This document shows positions 36,813 to 47,134 of a stretch of DNA of 64,000 nucleotides, piece after piece. Source of the DNA: Symsagittifera roscoffensis (Eukaryota > Xenacoelomorpha > Acoela > Convolutidae); assembly GCF_963678635.1 (NCBI RefSeq), contig NC_087062.1, positions 66,201,415 to 66,265,414 on the forward strand, written 5' to 3'. The position numbers and the translations under genes were made by a program. The notes below the pieces were generated by a model. It saw only the letters and a list, made by a program, of their open reading frames with translations, searched no databases and had not been told where the DNA came from. Position 1 is the stretch's first letter; each line of letters begins with the position of its first letter.

Positions 36813-39304
36813 GACTGCTCGTATCAGGGCGAGGCCTTGAATGATCCGACTGCCTTTTAAGGTCTATGGAGCAGTACTAGCTTGAAAAATTTGAATGTAA
36901 TAAAAATAAAATCATTTTTTTTAATTTGTGATTTTTTTGTGAAAATCATCCCCCACACGCCATATAAAATACAGTGATAAACTTCGCTCCTATTAACAAA
37001 TCAATTATTGCAAATAAGCTTCCTTCAGCCAATTTGGAAAGATTTCTAAGACTGGTTAAATCCTCGCTTCCGCATTATAAGCGCGAATAATACCGCGCAT
37101 TAATTGTCCCAAATTGGCCAAAATGGCAATCTTCAAATTCCCATAATTTTTCGAAAAATGATCACAAGTGAAATATCTTTTCAAACTTAAGCTCAAGACA
37201 ATATTACCTTTTGGATGATTAAAAAAAATCCGTCAAACATGGCTAGTTAAAAAGTCGAATTTTTTCTGAAGAAAAAAAACCAAAACCGAGCACAAATAAA
37301 TTGGAACAAGAAAGTCGGAACAATAAATTTTAGCTATTGAATGTTTCTCTGATTACGCAAGGCTTATCCTCTTTCGGCTAAAGCTATAAAAATTGATCAA
37401 CTACAGGTTTATATTGGCTGCATCTCTCTAAATTTTATTTTGTCCAGGATTTAAGCAAGGCTAACTAGTGTCTATAAACATTTTATTTTGGAAGCCGTCA
37501 TTATGAAATTAAGCTTGAATATGAGTTTTTTTACTTTTGTGTGGGGATAAAAATTATTTTTTTTGGGTTTTTTATTTCTTGCATACATGTAAGTATATGT
37601 ATTTGTAGCTTTGTGCTGATGTGACGTCTGTGCTGATGTGACGTTTGTGCTGATGTGACGGGATTGTATGTTTGTATGTACTTGTTTATATAAAAATACC
37701 TGCAAGTCTCCAAAGTGTGTAGCTATGTTTGTGCACTGATGCCTTAAGAAAATGCCTCAGTATCATGAATAAACTCTTTAAAGCGCGCAGAATTTATTCC
37801 AGAAGATAGCCATTTTGGCAATTTTTAAACCCCCAGAGCTTTAGAAAAAGTAAATGGAGGTAAAACATCTTTTTAAATCGAAATTTTCAATGGAGTCAAA
37901 AATTTTTTTGTTGTTAACTATCAAAACTACAATTGTTTTTAATCGATAATAATTTTGTTTTGTCAGTGCTGATAAAATCAGGAGTTGTTTTTTAAATAGG
38001 CCCAAACAATTCTTTAACCATTTTTATAGCTTTCGATTTTGAGGATTTCCCGCATCCAGTTTCAAGCGTTAATAATCGATTAAAAATGATTTTAGTACCA
38101 GTTTTATAATAATTGAGAAAAAATTGATTTTAATCAATTAATAATTGATTATAATCTGTCTTTTTGAAATCACTTACAATCAATTATAATACATTACAAT
38201 TGATTATTTTTATCCGAATTCTAACTCTTTTGCTTTGCAGAAAAAAATCCATTACAATCGATTATAATTGTTTGTAATCCTTTTGTTTGCACATTTTCTT
38301 TTCAAACTTGCACCTGAGTTGCTTATAAATTTTGCTTTTTGTAGACGTTGGTTTATGTGAAATATGGCAAAAATGTTTTAACTGCTTTCAAATCAAATCA
38401 AAAATGCAGCGTTTTTTTTTTATTTCTTCTGAAAAATAGTTGTTTCATGATGCCCATTCTAAGTTGTTTTCATCGCCAAAGTATCAGCACAGAGCTCTAG
38501 TTTCATAATTTAAATAATTTAAAAAAAGAGTTATATTTCGGGATTCGCGGGATTCTTTCAACTATTCTGAAGGGATTTTATGAAACTTTTGTTTCGTGGT
38601 AAAACTTTAAGTTCAGGTGAACCAAAGAAAACAATACGTCTCACTTATAGTGTTTTTTGACAAAAATGGAATATAATCTATTATAGTAGATTGTAATAGA
38701 TAAAAAGAGACTTTAAGAGATTTTCTGAAAATTTTTAATTGATTATAATTTTTCATAATGTCACAAAAAATGTTATCTTTATAATGGATTATAAATCGCT
38801 TAAACATCCAATCTACCTGAGCGCATTCAAATCAAATTATATCGATTGAATCTCTTTTCATCCATCTTTTTTTCCGACTTTCATTCATCTTTTTTAAAGA
38901 CATCGACTACCACAATAAATGATGAAACGCCGACCGAGTAGATGAATGTTGCTTTTCATAGGTAGGAACTCCTCGCATATTTCCCTTTTTGTAAAGATAA
39001 AAGGTTGCAAGATAAAAAGCCTTTAAAACAATTTTTTTTGAGCCTTCAAAACAATTTGTTGATTGGGATGAAGCTATTTATTATTGTTCCTACTTTCGAT
39101 ACGAAAGTAATTGTTCCGACTTTCGATATGAAAGTAACGGAATATTCCTGTTCGTCTGGGGTTTTTTCTACAGACAAGTTTCGACTTTTTAATTAGCCAT
39201 TTTTGACGGAATTTTTTAAAATATAATTCAAAAAATATCGTTGTCCTGAGCTTAAAATTGAAACAAATATTTCACCTGAGGTTTTAATTTTTAAAGTTTT
39301 GGGG
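36813..39304 (+). mobile_element. 2.8-kb TIR element, left-arm copy, cut by gap
   Basis: Starts with the terminus gactgctcgtatcagggcg and matches the inverted copy 56918-59737 along its length until the N gap removes the second terminus. The interior is AT-rich, with many attataatcaatt-like motifs and no transposase, hence non-autonomous. Confidence 0.75.
37612..37663 (+). repeat. Three-unit 17-bp tandem repeat
   Basis: gtgctgatgtgacgt-type units occur three times in a row. The inverted copy is at about 58886-58940 in the other arm. The frames reading through it (repeating HISTNVTSAQTS-like peptides) are consequences of the repeat, not evidence of a gene. Confidence 0.8.
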
Positions 39305-39504
39305 NNNNNNNNNNNNNNNNNNNNNNNNNNNNNNNNNNNNNNNNNNNNNNNNNNNNNNNNNNNNNNNNNNNNNNNNNNNNNNNNNNNNNNNNNNNNNNNN
39401 NNNNNNNNNNNNNNNNNNNNNNNNNNNNNNNNNNNNNNNNNNNNNNNNNNNNNNNNNNNNNNNNNNNNNNNNNNNNNNNNNNNNNNNNNNNNNNNNNNNN
39501 NNNN
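39305..39504. other. Assembly gap, 200 N
   Basis: Exactly 200 N, a customary placeholder length, so the real distance is unknown. The gap falls just where the left arm and the second end of the TIR element should lie. Confidence 1.
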
Positions 39505-39788
39505 TTACAAGCTGAAGACAAAAGTGAACGCATTTTTATTGATGAGTGAAGCTTCACCCGTGTTTCATTCTCTGCTTTATACACTGGCTTAACAAATTAA
39601 AAAGTTAGGGCGCAACAAAGAAAAAGACTTAGATAAGAAAAAAAAAGAAAATGACGGGGACTTAAGTCAATTGCCCTTATATCATTTTATTTAGGAGATT
39701 CAAGCCCTATCGATATTTTGGTGATAGGAAAGAAACTCAATGCATCAGTATATCAAATTGAGCGAACTAGGTCATGAAATAAACACCA
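39505..39788 (-). repeat. Possible LTR fragment beside the gap
   Basis: On the minus strand the order is TATAAA (39576-39581), then AATAAA (39535-39540) ~40 bp later, then a T-rich run ending in the gap, a layout seen in LTRs. The sequence has no match in either arm or elsewhere in the window. A repeated LTR element collapsed into the gap would explain it. Confidence 0.35.
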
Positions 39789-40748
39789 GCACTGACAAAA
39801 ATGGATAAGGATCAATTTTAGTATGAAAAAAAGTACGTTGATTAATTTTAGATTAAGTCAAGTATGAAAAAACCACGAAGATTGATTTAAAAAGATGAAG
39901 ATAAAAATTGATTTGGATCGATTAAAAATGATTTAAATTGATCTTAAATCCCAGCTGAAAAAATTGGTCCAAATCGACCTTAAATCGATTTAAATTCATT
40001 TAACCCAGTCTTAATTTGATTTTATTTTTAGGGGATTAAAACGGGTTTAAATCGATTGAAACTGATTTTTTTTTTCCAAATTCATCAGTTTCAAGTTTTT
40101 ATTGCATTTATTCATTGCTTTTTTTTTCAAATTACATCCATAGCATAGCGTATTGTATCATAAGAAAGACCAAGTAAAAAGACCAAAATGTCGGTAAGTT
40201 TCATAGTTTCCTTGCATATTTTGAGTTCAAAAACTGATCTATATTGACCCTTCTTTCGATTTGTTTTTTATAAGTTTTTGTTCAAAATCCGATTTACAAT
40301 CATGATTTTCTATTATTTAAATGCATATTATTGAGATCAAATTTTAATTCATTCTGACCCTTTTTTTGTTTGTTACATAGGATTTTGCCAATAATATATT
40401 TTTCAATGGACTTCTTTGATTTCATTGCATATTTTTGAGCTTAAAATCTGATTTTTGTGGATCATTTTATCGAAGTTTGCAACATCTGTCCCGTGTGTTT
40501 TTATTCAAAAAATCGAGAATAAAAAATTTCAACTATTTTTCCTAAAGATTATGTTTTTTGCCGTGGTAGCGAAAAAATTGATTTTAGTGAGTCTGACAAT
40601 CCATCCAAATTGATTTAAACTGATTTTTAAGACACTTAAAACGATCCAAAATTTTTCAAGAAAGATCGATTTATATCGTTTTAATATCCATTTAATTTCG
40701 TGAAATGTACATTGTTAATCTTTTTGAATCGATTAAAAATCGCTTTGA

Positions 40749-41340
40749 AGTAGTAGATGTTGGAGGTTAAGTGGGGGGGGGGGCATGGCGGACCCCATGT
40801 ATTAAGATACGTTATAGATTTCCGGTCCGCCATGCTATGTATTAAGATAGGGAATAGATTTCCCGTGTATTAAGATAGGTTATAAGTTTCCCATGTTTTT
40901 GTGTCGGGAAAAGTTTTGGAAAAAATTTTGGGAAAAAATTTTGGGAAAAAATTTGGAAAAATTTTGACAAAAATTTTTTGGAAAATTTTTTGGCGCGCGT
41001 TACCTAATTGGGAACAATTAATTGTTAATTACGTGTAGATTGTAGAAAAAAGGTTATGTATATAGTTTTTTGGTGCATGGTAAGTCAATGGTAAGAGTTT
41101 TTGTGCAAAAACTTGAAATTTTTATCAAAAAAATTTTCAAAAAAAAAAATTCAAAACACGATAAGATTTGTTTAATTTGATCTAATAAAAATTTATTAGA
41201 TATTTTTACTTTCTACCTATCTGAATCTATTCTGAACCTACAGAGACATTGAAAAAAAAAGTCAAGTTTTTTGAGAAAAAAGTTTAAATTACAAAGAAAG
41301 TATATAAATCACTGCATCGTATAGTAAACTTACTGCCATA
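40749..41340 (+). repeat. Polinton left terminal inverted repeat
   Basis: Pairs with 56370-56869, with indels in the middle. The outer part has a run of ten G, then repeated cccatgtattaagata-like units, a gcgcgcgttacctaattggg block and a ttaattgttaattacgtg block. Confidence 0.9.
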
Positions 41341-41848
41341 ATTTACACTTACAAATGAAAAAACTACAAATTTACATAAAATTACTTATAAAATTCAAAA
41401 CATGCACATCATGAATATTATTCAAGTTTGTCTGGTAGAATTTAAAAAGAAGAAATGCTGAATAAATTGCGTAAAATCCACACAAATTATCAGTTTTTTG
41501 TAGTTTTCGAGGAACCATTCGCCGATACTTTTTTGTTAGAAAGGAATAAGTTGTTCTTTTCCGACCCAAAGAATTATATAAATCACTGCATCGTATAGTA
41601 AACTTATTGCCATAATTTACACTTACAAATGAAAAAACTACAAATTTACATAAAATTAGTTATAAAATTCAAAACATGCACATCATGAATATTATTCAAG
41701 TTTGTCTGATAGAATTTAAAAAGAAGAAATGCTGAATAAATTGCGTAAAATCCACACAAATTATCAGTTTTTTGTAGCTTTCGAGGAACCATTTGCCGAT
41801 ACTTTTTTGTTAGAAAGGAATAAGTTGTTCTTTTCCGACCCAAAGAAT
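41301..41848 (-). repeat. 274-bp tandem duplication at protease 3' end
   Basis: 41301-41574 and 41575-41848 are near-identical direct copies starting tatataaatcactgcatc. The unit covers the inner end of the TIR and the C-terminal third of the protease gene. The outer copy gives a 65-codon protease fragment (41372-41569) that is not a separate gene. Confidence 0.9.
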
Positions 41849-42044
41849 CAGCAAAATAGTAAGTTTTATCCAATCGAGCCATCATGATCCAGTGCTCCCC
41901 TCTATCATTGCTTGGAGCTGAGTTAACAATTGCAAAAGAGTATTTTGTTAGTTGAGGTACTTTATCAGAGGGGTAAAATCCCATGTACTTGAACCTGAGT
42001 TCAGGAATTCTTTCAATAATTTGCAGAAGTGAAAAATTATCCAT
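41646..42044 (-). CDS. PRO: Adenain-type cysteine protease
   Basis: Capsid-maturation protease of the adenovirus/Ulp1 clan, 132 aa. The catalytic triad is visible as His in GEHWIMMARLD (~51), Asp in YFADSLG (~66) and Cys in DNLCGFYAIYSAF (~97), with the upstream Gln in KLQKTD supplying the oxyanion position. It lies at the element edge beside the TIR, as is common in Polintons. Its ATG overlaps the end of the spliced upstream frame by a few bases. The 3' end is duplicated outwards, but the inner copy is intact. Confidence 0.9.
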   Translation of the reverse strand: MDNFSLLQIIERIPELRFKYMGFYPSDKVPQLTKYSFAIVNSAPSNDRGEHWIMMARLDKTYYFADSLGRKRTTYSFLTKKYRQMVPRKLQKTDNLCGFYAIYSAFLLFKFYQTNLNNIHDVHVLNFITNFM

Positions 42045-42431
42045 TTTCGCAAATGTTGGCTGATTTACATCTAAAACAAAGAAATAGAAAGTATGATATT
42101 GTAATTTAGGATGGAAAATCCTAAAGTTATTGACTTACTCGCATTTAGGTACTGAATCAACAAAGTCCCATACACAAAACTTGTGAACTGGACAAAATTT
42201 GTTGAACACTGATTCACAGTCTAGGTTGAAGAAATGTCTTGGGTTTTCAATTAAACAGCATTCATTAGCTGCTATTTCTGGAGATTTAGGTCTGAAGAAA
42301 AACAAAATATATAGTACAGAGATAATCACAATCAAAAGTCCCAAAAAAGCTACAATATTTTTATAGGAACCTGAAAACTCAAAAAAACTAAACATTTTTA
42401 GCGACTGTTCCGAATTTGTCAATTTGAACAT
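42037..42431 (-). CDS. Small Cys-rich membrane protein, probably spliced
   Basis: The first exon (42139-42431) encodes an N-terminal polar part, a membrane segment (IVAFLGLLIVIISVLYILFF) and a Cys-rich exterior (NECCLIE, CPVHKFCVW). At its end is GA/GTAAGT. A 68-bp stretch ending tttgttttag precedes 42070. Joining these gives a 108-residue product with two more Cys and a stop at 42037-42039 that overlaps the protease start. Without splicing it stops at 42135. The splice is inferred from consensus sites and from a similarly small 5'UTR intron at polB. It overlaps the capsid gene by 44 bp. Possibly a virion membrane or entry-related protein, but the family is unrecognised. Confidence 0.6.
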
Positions 42432-43707
42432 TTGATAGTCTTTCTCCCAAGACTATCACTTCCGTTACTTGCTCCAAGGGAAACTGAAAAAACATTTCTA
42501 ATCTCAAGCTTTCTCCACTAAGTTCTGGATAATGCAAGTGTTCAGCGGCATCCTGTAGTGAAGTCAAGTCAAAAACTAGAATATAGTGATTTTGAAAATC
42601 TTCCATAGGAAGAGCTGGGAAATCTTCGTTAAACTGCATTGCTTTCATTGTTGTAACATAGGGTCGACAAGGAGAAGTTGTATCTAATGAAATAATTGCT
42701 CTTCCACCCCGAATAATTCTAAGCTCTCTCAAATGAAATTGTTGATAATTGAAAGGATTTTCATGAAAAGATCCCGCAACAGCCGAATTTGTATTCATTG
42801 CAACAGCTATCCTTCTAATTGGGGCATTATTGAAAACATTTTCCTGAATAAACTGGTTTTGACGAGATGGAATGATAAAGGTTCTTGCTATAGTTTCCAT
42901 GTAATTGTATTGAGCAGGTTCTCTTTCCAGATTCCATTGCAAGTATTGATGATTAGGTTCAGCAACTAAAATTCTTCTAGTAAACAATGAACAATCAACT
43001 ATTTTCAGACTGACATTTGGATTATCAGATAACATGTAAAAATTAGGTCTAGCTCGAATAAGTTTAATTCGAACTTTGGTGTTTGGTAGCAACAGTTTTT
43101 CGCAAGTAAACAAATCAATGGCGAGCCTTCCATAGAGTGAAAAAGTTATCCCTGTTCCCAAGGAATTTGCTCTATCAGTGAATGGATACATATCAAATGC
43201 ATCAGGATTTTCTTCAAAACTGTATCCATGACAAGCAAGAATTCCTTTATTACTCACTGCTGACGAGTTGAATTCGTTCGATATCTGTGCCTTATGAGGA
43301 TATAATCCATTGGCATTGTAAACCATTGTATTGTTGAAATAAACTTCACAGTTGGAGAATAGAGAATGTAGTAGATTGTTCACATAAGTTAAGTAAGTTT
43401 GTGGTTCCTCATCTGAATCTTCCTCCGATTTTGCTTTATGTTCTGCTTTTTTTTTTTTGAAAGCATCAAACAATCTTCCTTTAAATAGTTGAAGCTTTAA
43501 GCTAAGATGGGTATCACGCATATCCAAGTAGAGGTTCCGATCCGTTTCAAATTCAAACTCAATACTGCTTTCATCCAGAGAAGTACTGGGGAATACCTCT
43601 TGTGTGTAAGATGACATAATTGTTTCCAAAACTGGGACTTTATCAAAAATCTCCAATGAAGAATTTGTAAAAGCCCCGTACCGAAAATGTTTTTGGTTTA
43701 CACTCAT
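42388..43707 (-). CDS. MCP: Polinton major capsid protein (double jelly roll)
   Basis: 439 aa, intact. It matches my recollection of the Polinton major capsid family, whose members in animal databases are often labelled F54H12.2-like. Recognisable stretches are the N-terminal YTQEVFPSTSLDESSIEFEF region, YVNNLLHSLFSNCEVYFNN (~110-128), YSFEENPDAF, the ARPNFYML area and the final FQFPLEQVTEVIVLGE. A charged Lys/Glu insert (KKKKAEHKAKSEEDSDEE) lies in the first third. Its ATG overlaps the stop of the upstream basic protein. The preserved frame contrasts with the broken polymerase. Confidence 0.88.
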   Translation of the reverse strand: MSVNQKHFRYGAFTNSSLEIFDKVPVLETIMSSYTQEVFPSTSLDESSIEFEFETDRNLYLDMRDTHLSLKLQLFKGRLFDAFKKKKAEHKAKSEEDSDEEPQTYLTYVNNLLHSLFSNCEVYFNNTMVYNANGLYPHKAQISNEFNSSAVSNKGILACHGYSFEENPDAFDMYPFTDRANSLGTGITFSLYGRLAIDLFTCEKLLLPNTKVRIKLIRARPNFYMLSDNPNVSLKIVDCSLFTRRILVAEPNHQYLQWNLEREPAQYNYMETIARTFIIPSRQNQFIQENVFNNAPIRRIAVAMNTNSAVAGSFHENPFNYQQFHLRELRIIRGGRAIISLDTTSPCRPYVTTMKAMQFNEDFPALPMEDFQNHYILVFDLTSLQDAAEHLHYPELSGESLRLEMFFQFPLEQVTEVIVLGERLSNVQIDKFGTVAKNV

Positions 43708-44078
43708 TTTATATTGTCAAAAATGTCTTTGCGAGAGCGACTGTTTTTCGATCTGCCTTTTCGAGAAATGGATCTGGTTCTAGCTGTTTTACGCTTAGAT
43801 TTCTTTTTTCCACCTCCCAATTGTTTCCGAACTGTTTTTGTTCCCACATCTTTTGCAAATGTTTTGAGTTTTTTACGTCCACTAACAACTTCCCCAATCT
43901 CTGGAGCAGCGATTTCAAACAAATCTGCCCCAATTCTTTTTGCAGCTGGGACTATATATTTTTTAATAAAGGGGATTGCAGTTCTCCCAAGAGTTTGTGC
44001 AAGAGCTCCAAAACCTCTTCCACGCTGTCTTGCATGTCCTCGAAAAATAGGGAAATCAGCTGATTTTTGAGCAACCAT
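43704..44078 (-). CDS. Basic core/capsid-associated protein
   Basis: 124 aa. The N-terminal half is Gly/Ala-rich (RGRGFGALAQTLGRTAIPF, then a helical KKYIVPAAKRIGADLFE). The C terminus is strongly basic (GGGKKKSKRKTARTRS). This composition and its place between major and minor capsid genes suit a DNA-binding or capsid-internal protein comparable to adenovirus core peptides; the comparison is by position and composition. The stop overlaps the capsid ATG. Confidence 0.65.
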   Translation of the reverse strand: MVAQKSADFPIFRGHARQRGRGFGALAQTLGRTAIPFIKKYIVPAAKRIGADLFEIAAPEIGEVVSGRKKLKTFAKDVGTKTVRKQLGGGKKKSKRKTARTRSISRKGRSKNSRSRKDIFDNIK

Positions 44079-44095
44079 TTCGTATGAAGTTTAAA

Positions 44096-44838
44096 TCAAA
44101 AATGATTATTCGAAATCTTGCGGAACAAGAGAACAACTCGAGTGATTCCTACGGACACAAAAGAAATTTTTTCGCCTGTACTATCTCTTAGTTCTATCTT
44201 GATACTATGGAAAGAATTTTTCAACAGCTTTTTAAACTGTAAATTTGTAAAGGATTGATAATTCATGTACTGTCCAGTAGAAATTATATCTCCACTCTTC
44301 ACTTTGGAGATAAATGGAATACAACGCAATAAGGGAGTTTTTGTATCACCAACTATGTTATATTCTATAATATCACTGTATATCATTAGGGAATGTATTC
44401 TTATAATGTCGTAAGAATACTGAGGATAATGTGGACCTTTTCCTTTCATTATAACCCCTGTTTGATTTTGTTCTAAATCACAACCAAAAATGTGGCTCAA
44501 ATCAGCACTCTGAATTATAAACACTGATTGACTCTCAGGTAAATGAACAGCAACTTTTTGTGTAATTTTATCTACTGATACATAGATTCCGTTATATTCA
44601 AAAACTTGAGCTCCTAGACGTTCTCGAATTTTGTTGTTCATGGCTACAACTATATCAACAATACTTGGATACAATCCTGGTTCAATGTTCATCGGTACAA
44701 TCTTTCTTTTCTCCTCAGAACTTTCTCTTCCATCTACGAATGTAAACTTTCCCTCTGTAAAATTTTGGTACAAAGACTATTATTCGGATAACAATTAAAA
44801 GAAGTGCTGGAAACCAACTCAATAGTGAAAGAATCCAT
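44096..44838 (-). pseudogene. mCP: Polinton minor capsid (penton) protein, N-terminal break
   Basis: 44096-44773 holds most of a single-jelly-roll minor capsid protein. Family-typical stretches are GDTKTPLLRCIPF, GQYMNYQSF and the C-terminal IELRDSTGEKISF. A likely true start at 44838 (MDSFTIELVSS) is in a different phase from the main frame; an in-frame stop lies immediately upstream of codon 44773. Members I know of have a longer segment between these two parts, so a small deletion plus frameshift is probable. Neighbours are the core-like protein and integrase. Confidence 0.75.
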
Positions 44839-44880
44839 GACAACTGATCGGTAAAAATTTAGTTTAAAAATGATTTACCT

Positions 44881-45821
44881 TTAACCAGAACATTTTCTAA
44901 GCTCTTTTTCATAAAACTTTCCAAGAATTTCCTCTTTGTCGAGATCTTTGATGATGTATGTTGGCGGCTTTTTTGTAGAGACTGCCGAAATTTCAAAAAT
45001 TTCATCTGTAAATTGTGGTTTATATCCTTTTCGGAACGGAATATCATTCTTTGAATTTCTCACTCTGTCTCCAACTTTGAATTTTAGTTTCTTATACCTT
45101 GTTAGAGATTTATTGTACAAAATTGAGAGGAAATCAGTATTCTTGACATCTCTAGGCGATTTCCCAATAGATCTATTGATGCGACAATTCATTGTAGACA
45201 CAAATTGCGGCAACTTGTTAATGAATTTTTCACCATGATCTTCTATGTAGCGGTAAATAATGTGTTTTAATGATTGAATGGCTCTCTCTGCAAATGCAGC
45301 TTTTGTTTCACTCATAGTTGAGTAAACTTCAATGCTTTTTTCCTTGCAAAATTTTTTGAAAATTCCTCCATATTCCGTTCCTTTATCAACCCAAAGCTTT
45401 TCAGGAGTGCTTTTTCGAGAAATCATTTTTTTGAAAGCTTGCAAAGTGTCTTTGGCATATTTAGTTTTCATTGTTTGAACTCTGACAAATCGCGAAAAAA
45501 CATCAACAGCAACCAATAAATATTTGACTCCCTTGTTTTGACTCGCTAGTTGTCCACAAATGCCAAATCCATACACCAAATTTCATTTATATATTTTGAA
45601 AAGGCTTGAAGCCTTCGAAAACGTCTGATTGGGGGACCAAATTTTGTATACGATGTCTTGGTTTGTAAAAACTATTCTACTTTCTTTTTTGACAATCCGC
45701 TTGCTTTACTCAAGTTTCGCACAGAACCGTACGCAGCTCTACCCCTAGAATACAATCTGTTCAGACTTACCTTTTCAGATTTTGAAAGGGATCCAAGTTC
45801 CTCTGTCTTTCGCTTTGGCAT
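44881..45821 (-). pseudogene. INT: Polinton retroviral-type integrase, stop and frameshift
   Basis: The start is taken at ATG 45821, overlapping the preceding gene. The N-terminal helix-turn-helix-like segment (RAAYGSVRNLSKASGLSKK) is interrupted by TAG at 45672-45674. The core follows: a first Asp in WCMDLAFVD, then a phase change near 45545, then VAVDVFSRF, the second Asp in LWVDKGTEYGG and Glu in AFAERAIQSLK. The C terminus has the SH3/chromo-like KFKVGDRVRNSK and a TYIIKDLDKEEI strand. The enzyme would insert element ends into the genome, producing the 6-bp duplication. As sequenced it cannot be made whole. Confidence 0.85.
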
Positions 45822-46185
45822 TCTTATTGGCAACAAGTTTAGGTGGAATTTGAGTTGCTTCCAAAATGGTAAAGTAAATATCGGGAAAGTCGATATTTTT
45901 TCGTTTTAGTGCACACACAAAGTCTACAATTGATTCTTTTGTGTCTCGATTATCTAATATGATATTTTCTGACTGACTTAGTCTAATTCTAGGAGAGTTC
46001 AAAATTAAATCAATAAGGTGCTTATTGTTACTCGTTTTCAACTTTGCATTTACAACACTGTAAATAGAATCAAAAATTTTTGGTACAATCTCCTCTTTTT
46101 CTTGCTTTTGTTCCAATTTTGGTTTTTTTGGAAGTGTGCTTTCTGATTGATAAATTGAGTAAGGAATTAGAACAAACTGATCCAT
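45775..46185 (-). CDS. Conserved Polinton protein of unknown function
   Basis: 136 aa. Acidic/basic linker first (KKPKLEQKQEKEEIVPK), then a compact region (HLIDLILNSPRIRLS, DTKESIVDFVCALKRK) and a conserved-looking end (VANKNAKAKDRGTWIP). Proteins of this shape commonly sit beside integrase in Polintons; that is recollection, not a search. It begins 1 bp after the ATPase stop and overlaps the integrase start by 47 bp, so it is co-expressed with both. Confidence 0.6.
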   Translation of the reverse strand: MDQFVLIPYSIYQSESTLPKKPKLEQKQEKEEIVPKIFDSIYSVVNAKLKTSNNKHLIDLILNSPRIRLSQSENIILDNRDTKESIVDFVCALKRKNIDFPDIYFTILEATQIPPKLVANKNAKAKDRGTWIPFKI

Positions 46186-46186
46186 A

Positions 46187-47134
46187 CTACGTCAATCGTT
46201 TATTGACAAAAGGAGTGATAACAGATATTAATTGTAAGCCTTTTGGTGAGCTCAAAATAGTTCTCCTTTTATTCAGTGAAGTTCTTCTTCGCGTGAGTTC
46301 TGATATTTCTCGTCGATATTTTACTACGTCTACTTTTCGAAGATCCTGTAGCTCGCCTCGTAGTAAGTTTACTAGACATTCGCTGAGGAATTGAATGAAA
46401 CTTTTTGGACAATGGTGGATGAATTGTTTTTGAAGTTTTTGGGAAAATGTTTGAAATTTGGGAGTATAGAGACGTATTGTATGCTCATCGTCCAAAAACT
46501 TAGTTTCTCTTCCTGCTGGTAGATAAAACTTTGATGGAACTGAACCACTGTTTGTGCAATATCTTAGCAAATCAACTGTTTTTGGAGTTAAATCAATGAG
46601 TAAATGGCCATAAGGTGTAGATGTTGCATCTTGATACCACTCTTTCAATTGTGATCCTAGACCTAGTTGTTGACTTAATGTATTGATTTGTAAAACATCT
46701 CTCGGTGACTTGAAAAGGACTATATGTGTATTTTGTAACTCAACATCTCTTCCCAATTTGCTTTGATGAAACAAGTTATGCTTAATATATATTGTATTCA
46801 GTCCCCTGTGTCTTCCAGCAGTAGCAACTTTTACAAACTGCTTAGAATTTGAAATTTCTTCACAAGAGTCATAAAATATTAACAGGTATTTTGTTCCATT
46901 ATTGGGAAGGTTTTCAATCAGTTCAAAGTCAACTCCTTGGATAAACTTAAGGTTTTTTCTTTGCATTTGTCCATAAAGAGGTTGATAATGTTGATAAAAA
47001 TAAAAAATTTTGTCAAACTTTGGTTGAAATGTACCAATTTTTAACCACTCAAAAATAGGATGTGATTTTCCAGATCCACTCGGTCCAACTAGCGAAATAA
47101 AAACTCGTTTTTTGGTAGAAATTATTTTATTCAT
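46187..47134 (-). CDS. ATP: FtsK/HerA-type genome-packaging ATPase
   Basis: 315 aa from the ATG at 47134, preferred because it forms an ATGA overlap with the previous stop. A longer frame from 47188 would add ~18 residues. The Walker A motif is VGPSGSGKS (~16-24), and the Walker B-like strand is YLLIFYDSCEE (~85). The downstream sensor/arginine area is GRHRGLNTIYIKHNLFHQSK. The enzyme pumps element DNA into capsids, with the capsid genes next door. Intact. Confidence 0.9.
   Translation of the reverse strand: MNKIISTKKRVFISLVGPSGSGKSHPIFEWLKIGTFQPKFDKIFYFYQHYQPLYGQMQRKNLKFIQGVDFELIENLPNNGTKYLLIFYDSCEEISNSKQFVKVATAGRHRGLNTIYIKHNLFHQSKLGRDVELQNTHIVLFKSPRDVLQINTLSQQLGLGSQLKEWYQDATSTPYGHLLIDLTPKTVDLLRYCTNSGSVPSKFYLPAGRETKFLDDEHTIRLYTPKFQTFSQKLQKQFIHHCPKSFIQFLSECLVNLLRGELQDLRKVDVVKYRREISELTRRRTSLNKRRTILSSPKGLQLISVITPFVNKRLT

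Larger units (their letters stand above)
13484..39304 (+). repeat. Left arm of giant inverted repeat
   Basis: 13484-17567 matches the reverse complement of 60054-64000, and 36492-39304 matches the reverse complement of 57248-60057. The two parts are separated only by the LTR element. The arm continues to the N gap. Its outer limit is unknown because the right arm leaves the window. By eye the inner part is nearly identical between arms while the outer part differs by a few percent and small indels. Confidence 0.9.

Noticed and set aside
37612-37663. CRISPR-like array
   Set aside because: Only three short contiguous units without spacers, in eukaryotic DNA.
39291-39592. 97-aa frames crossing the gap
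   Set aside because: Most codons are N; meaningless.
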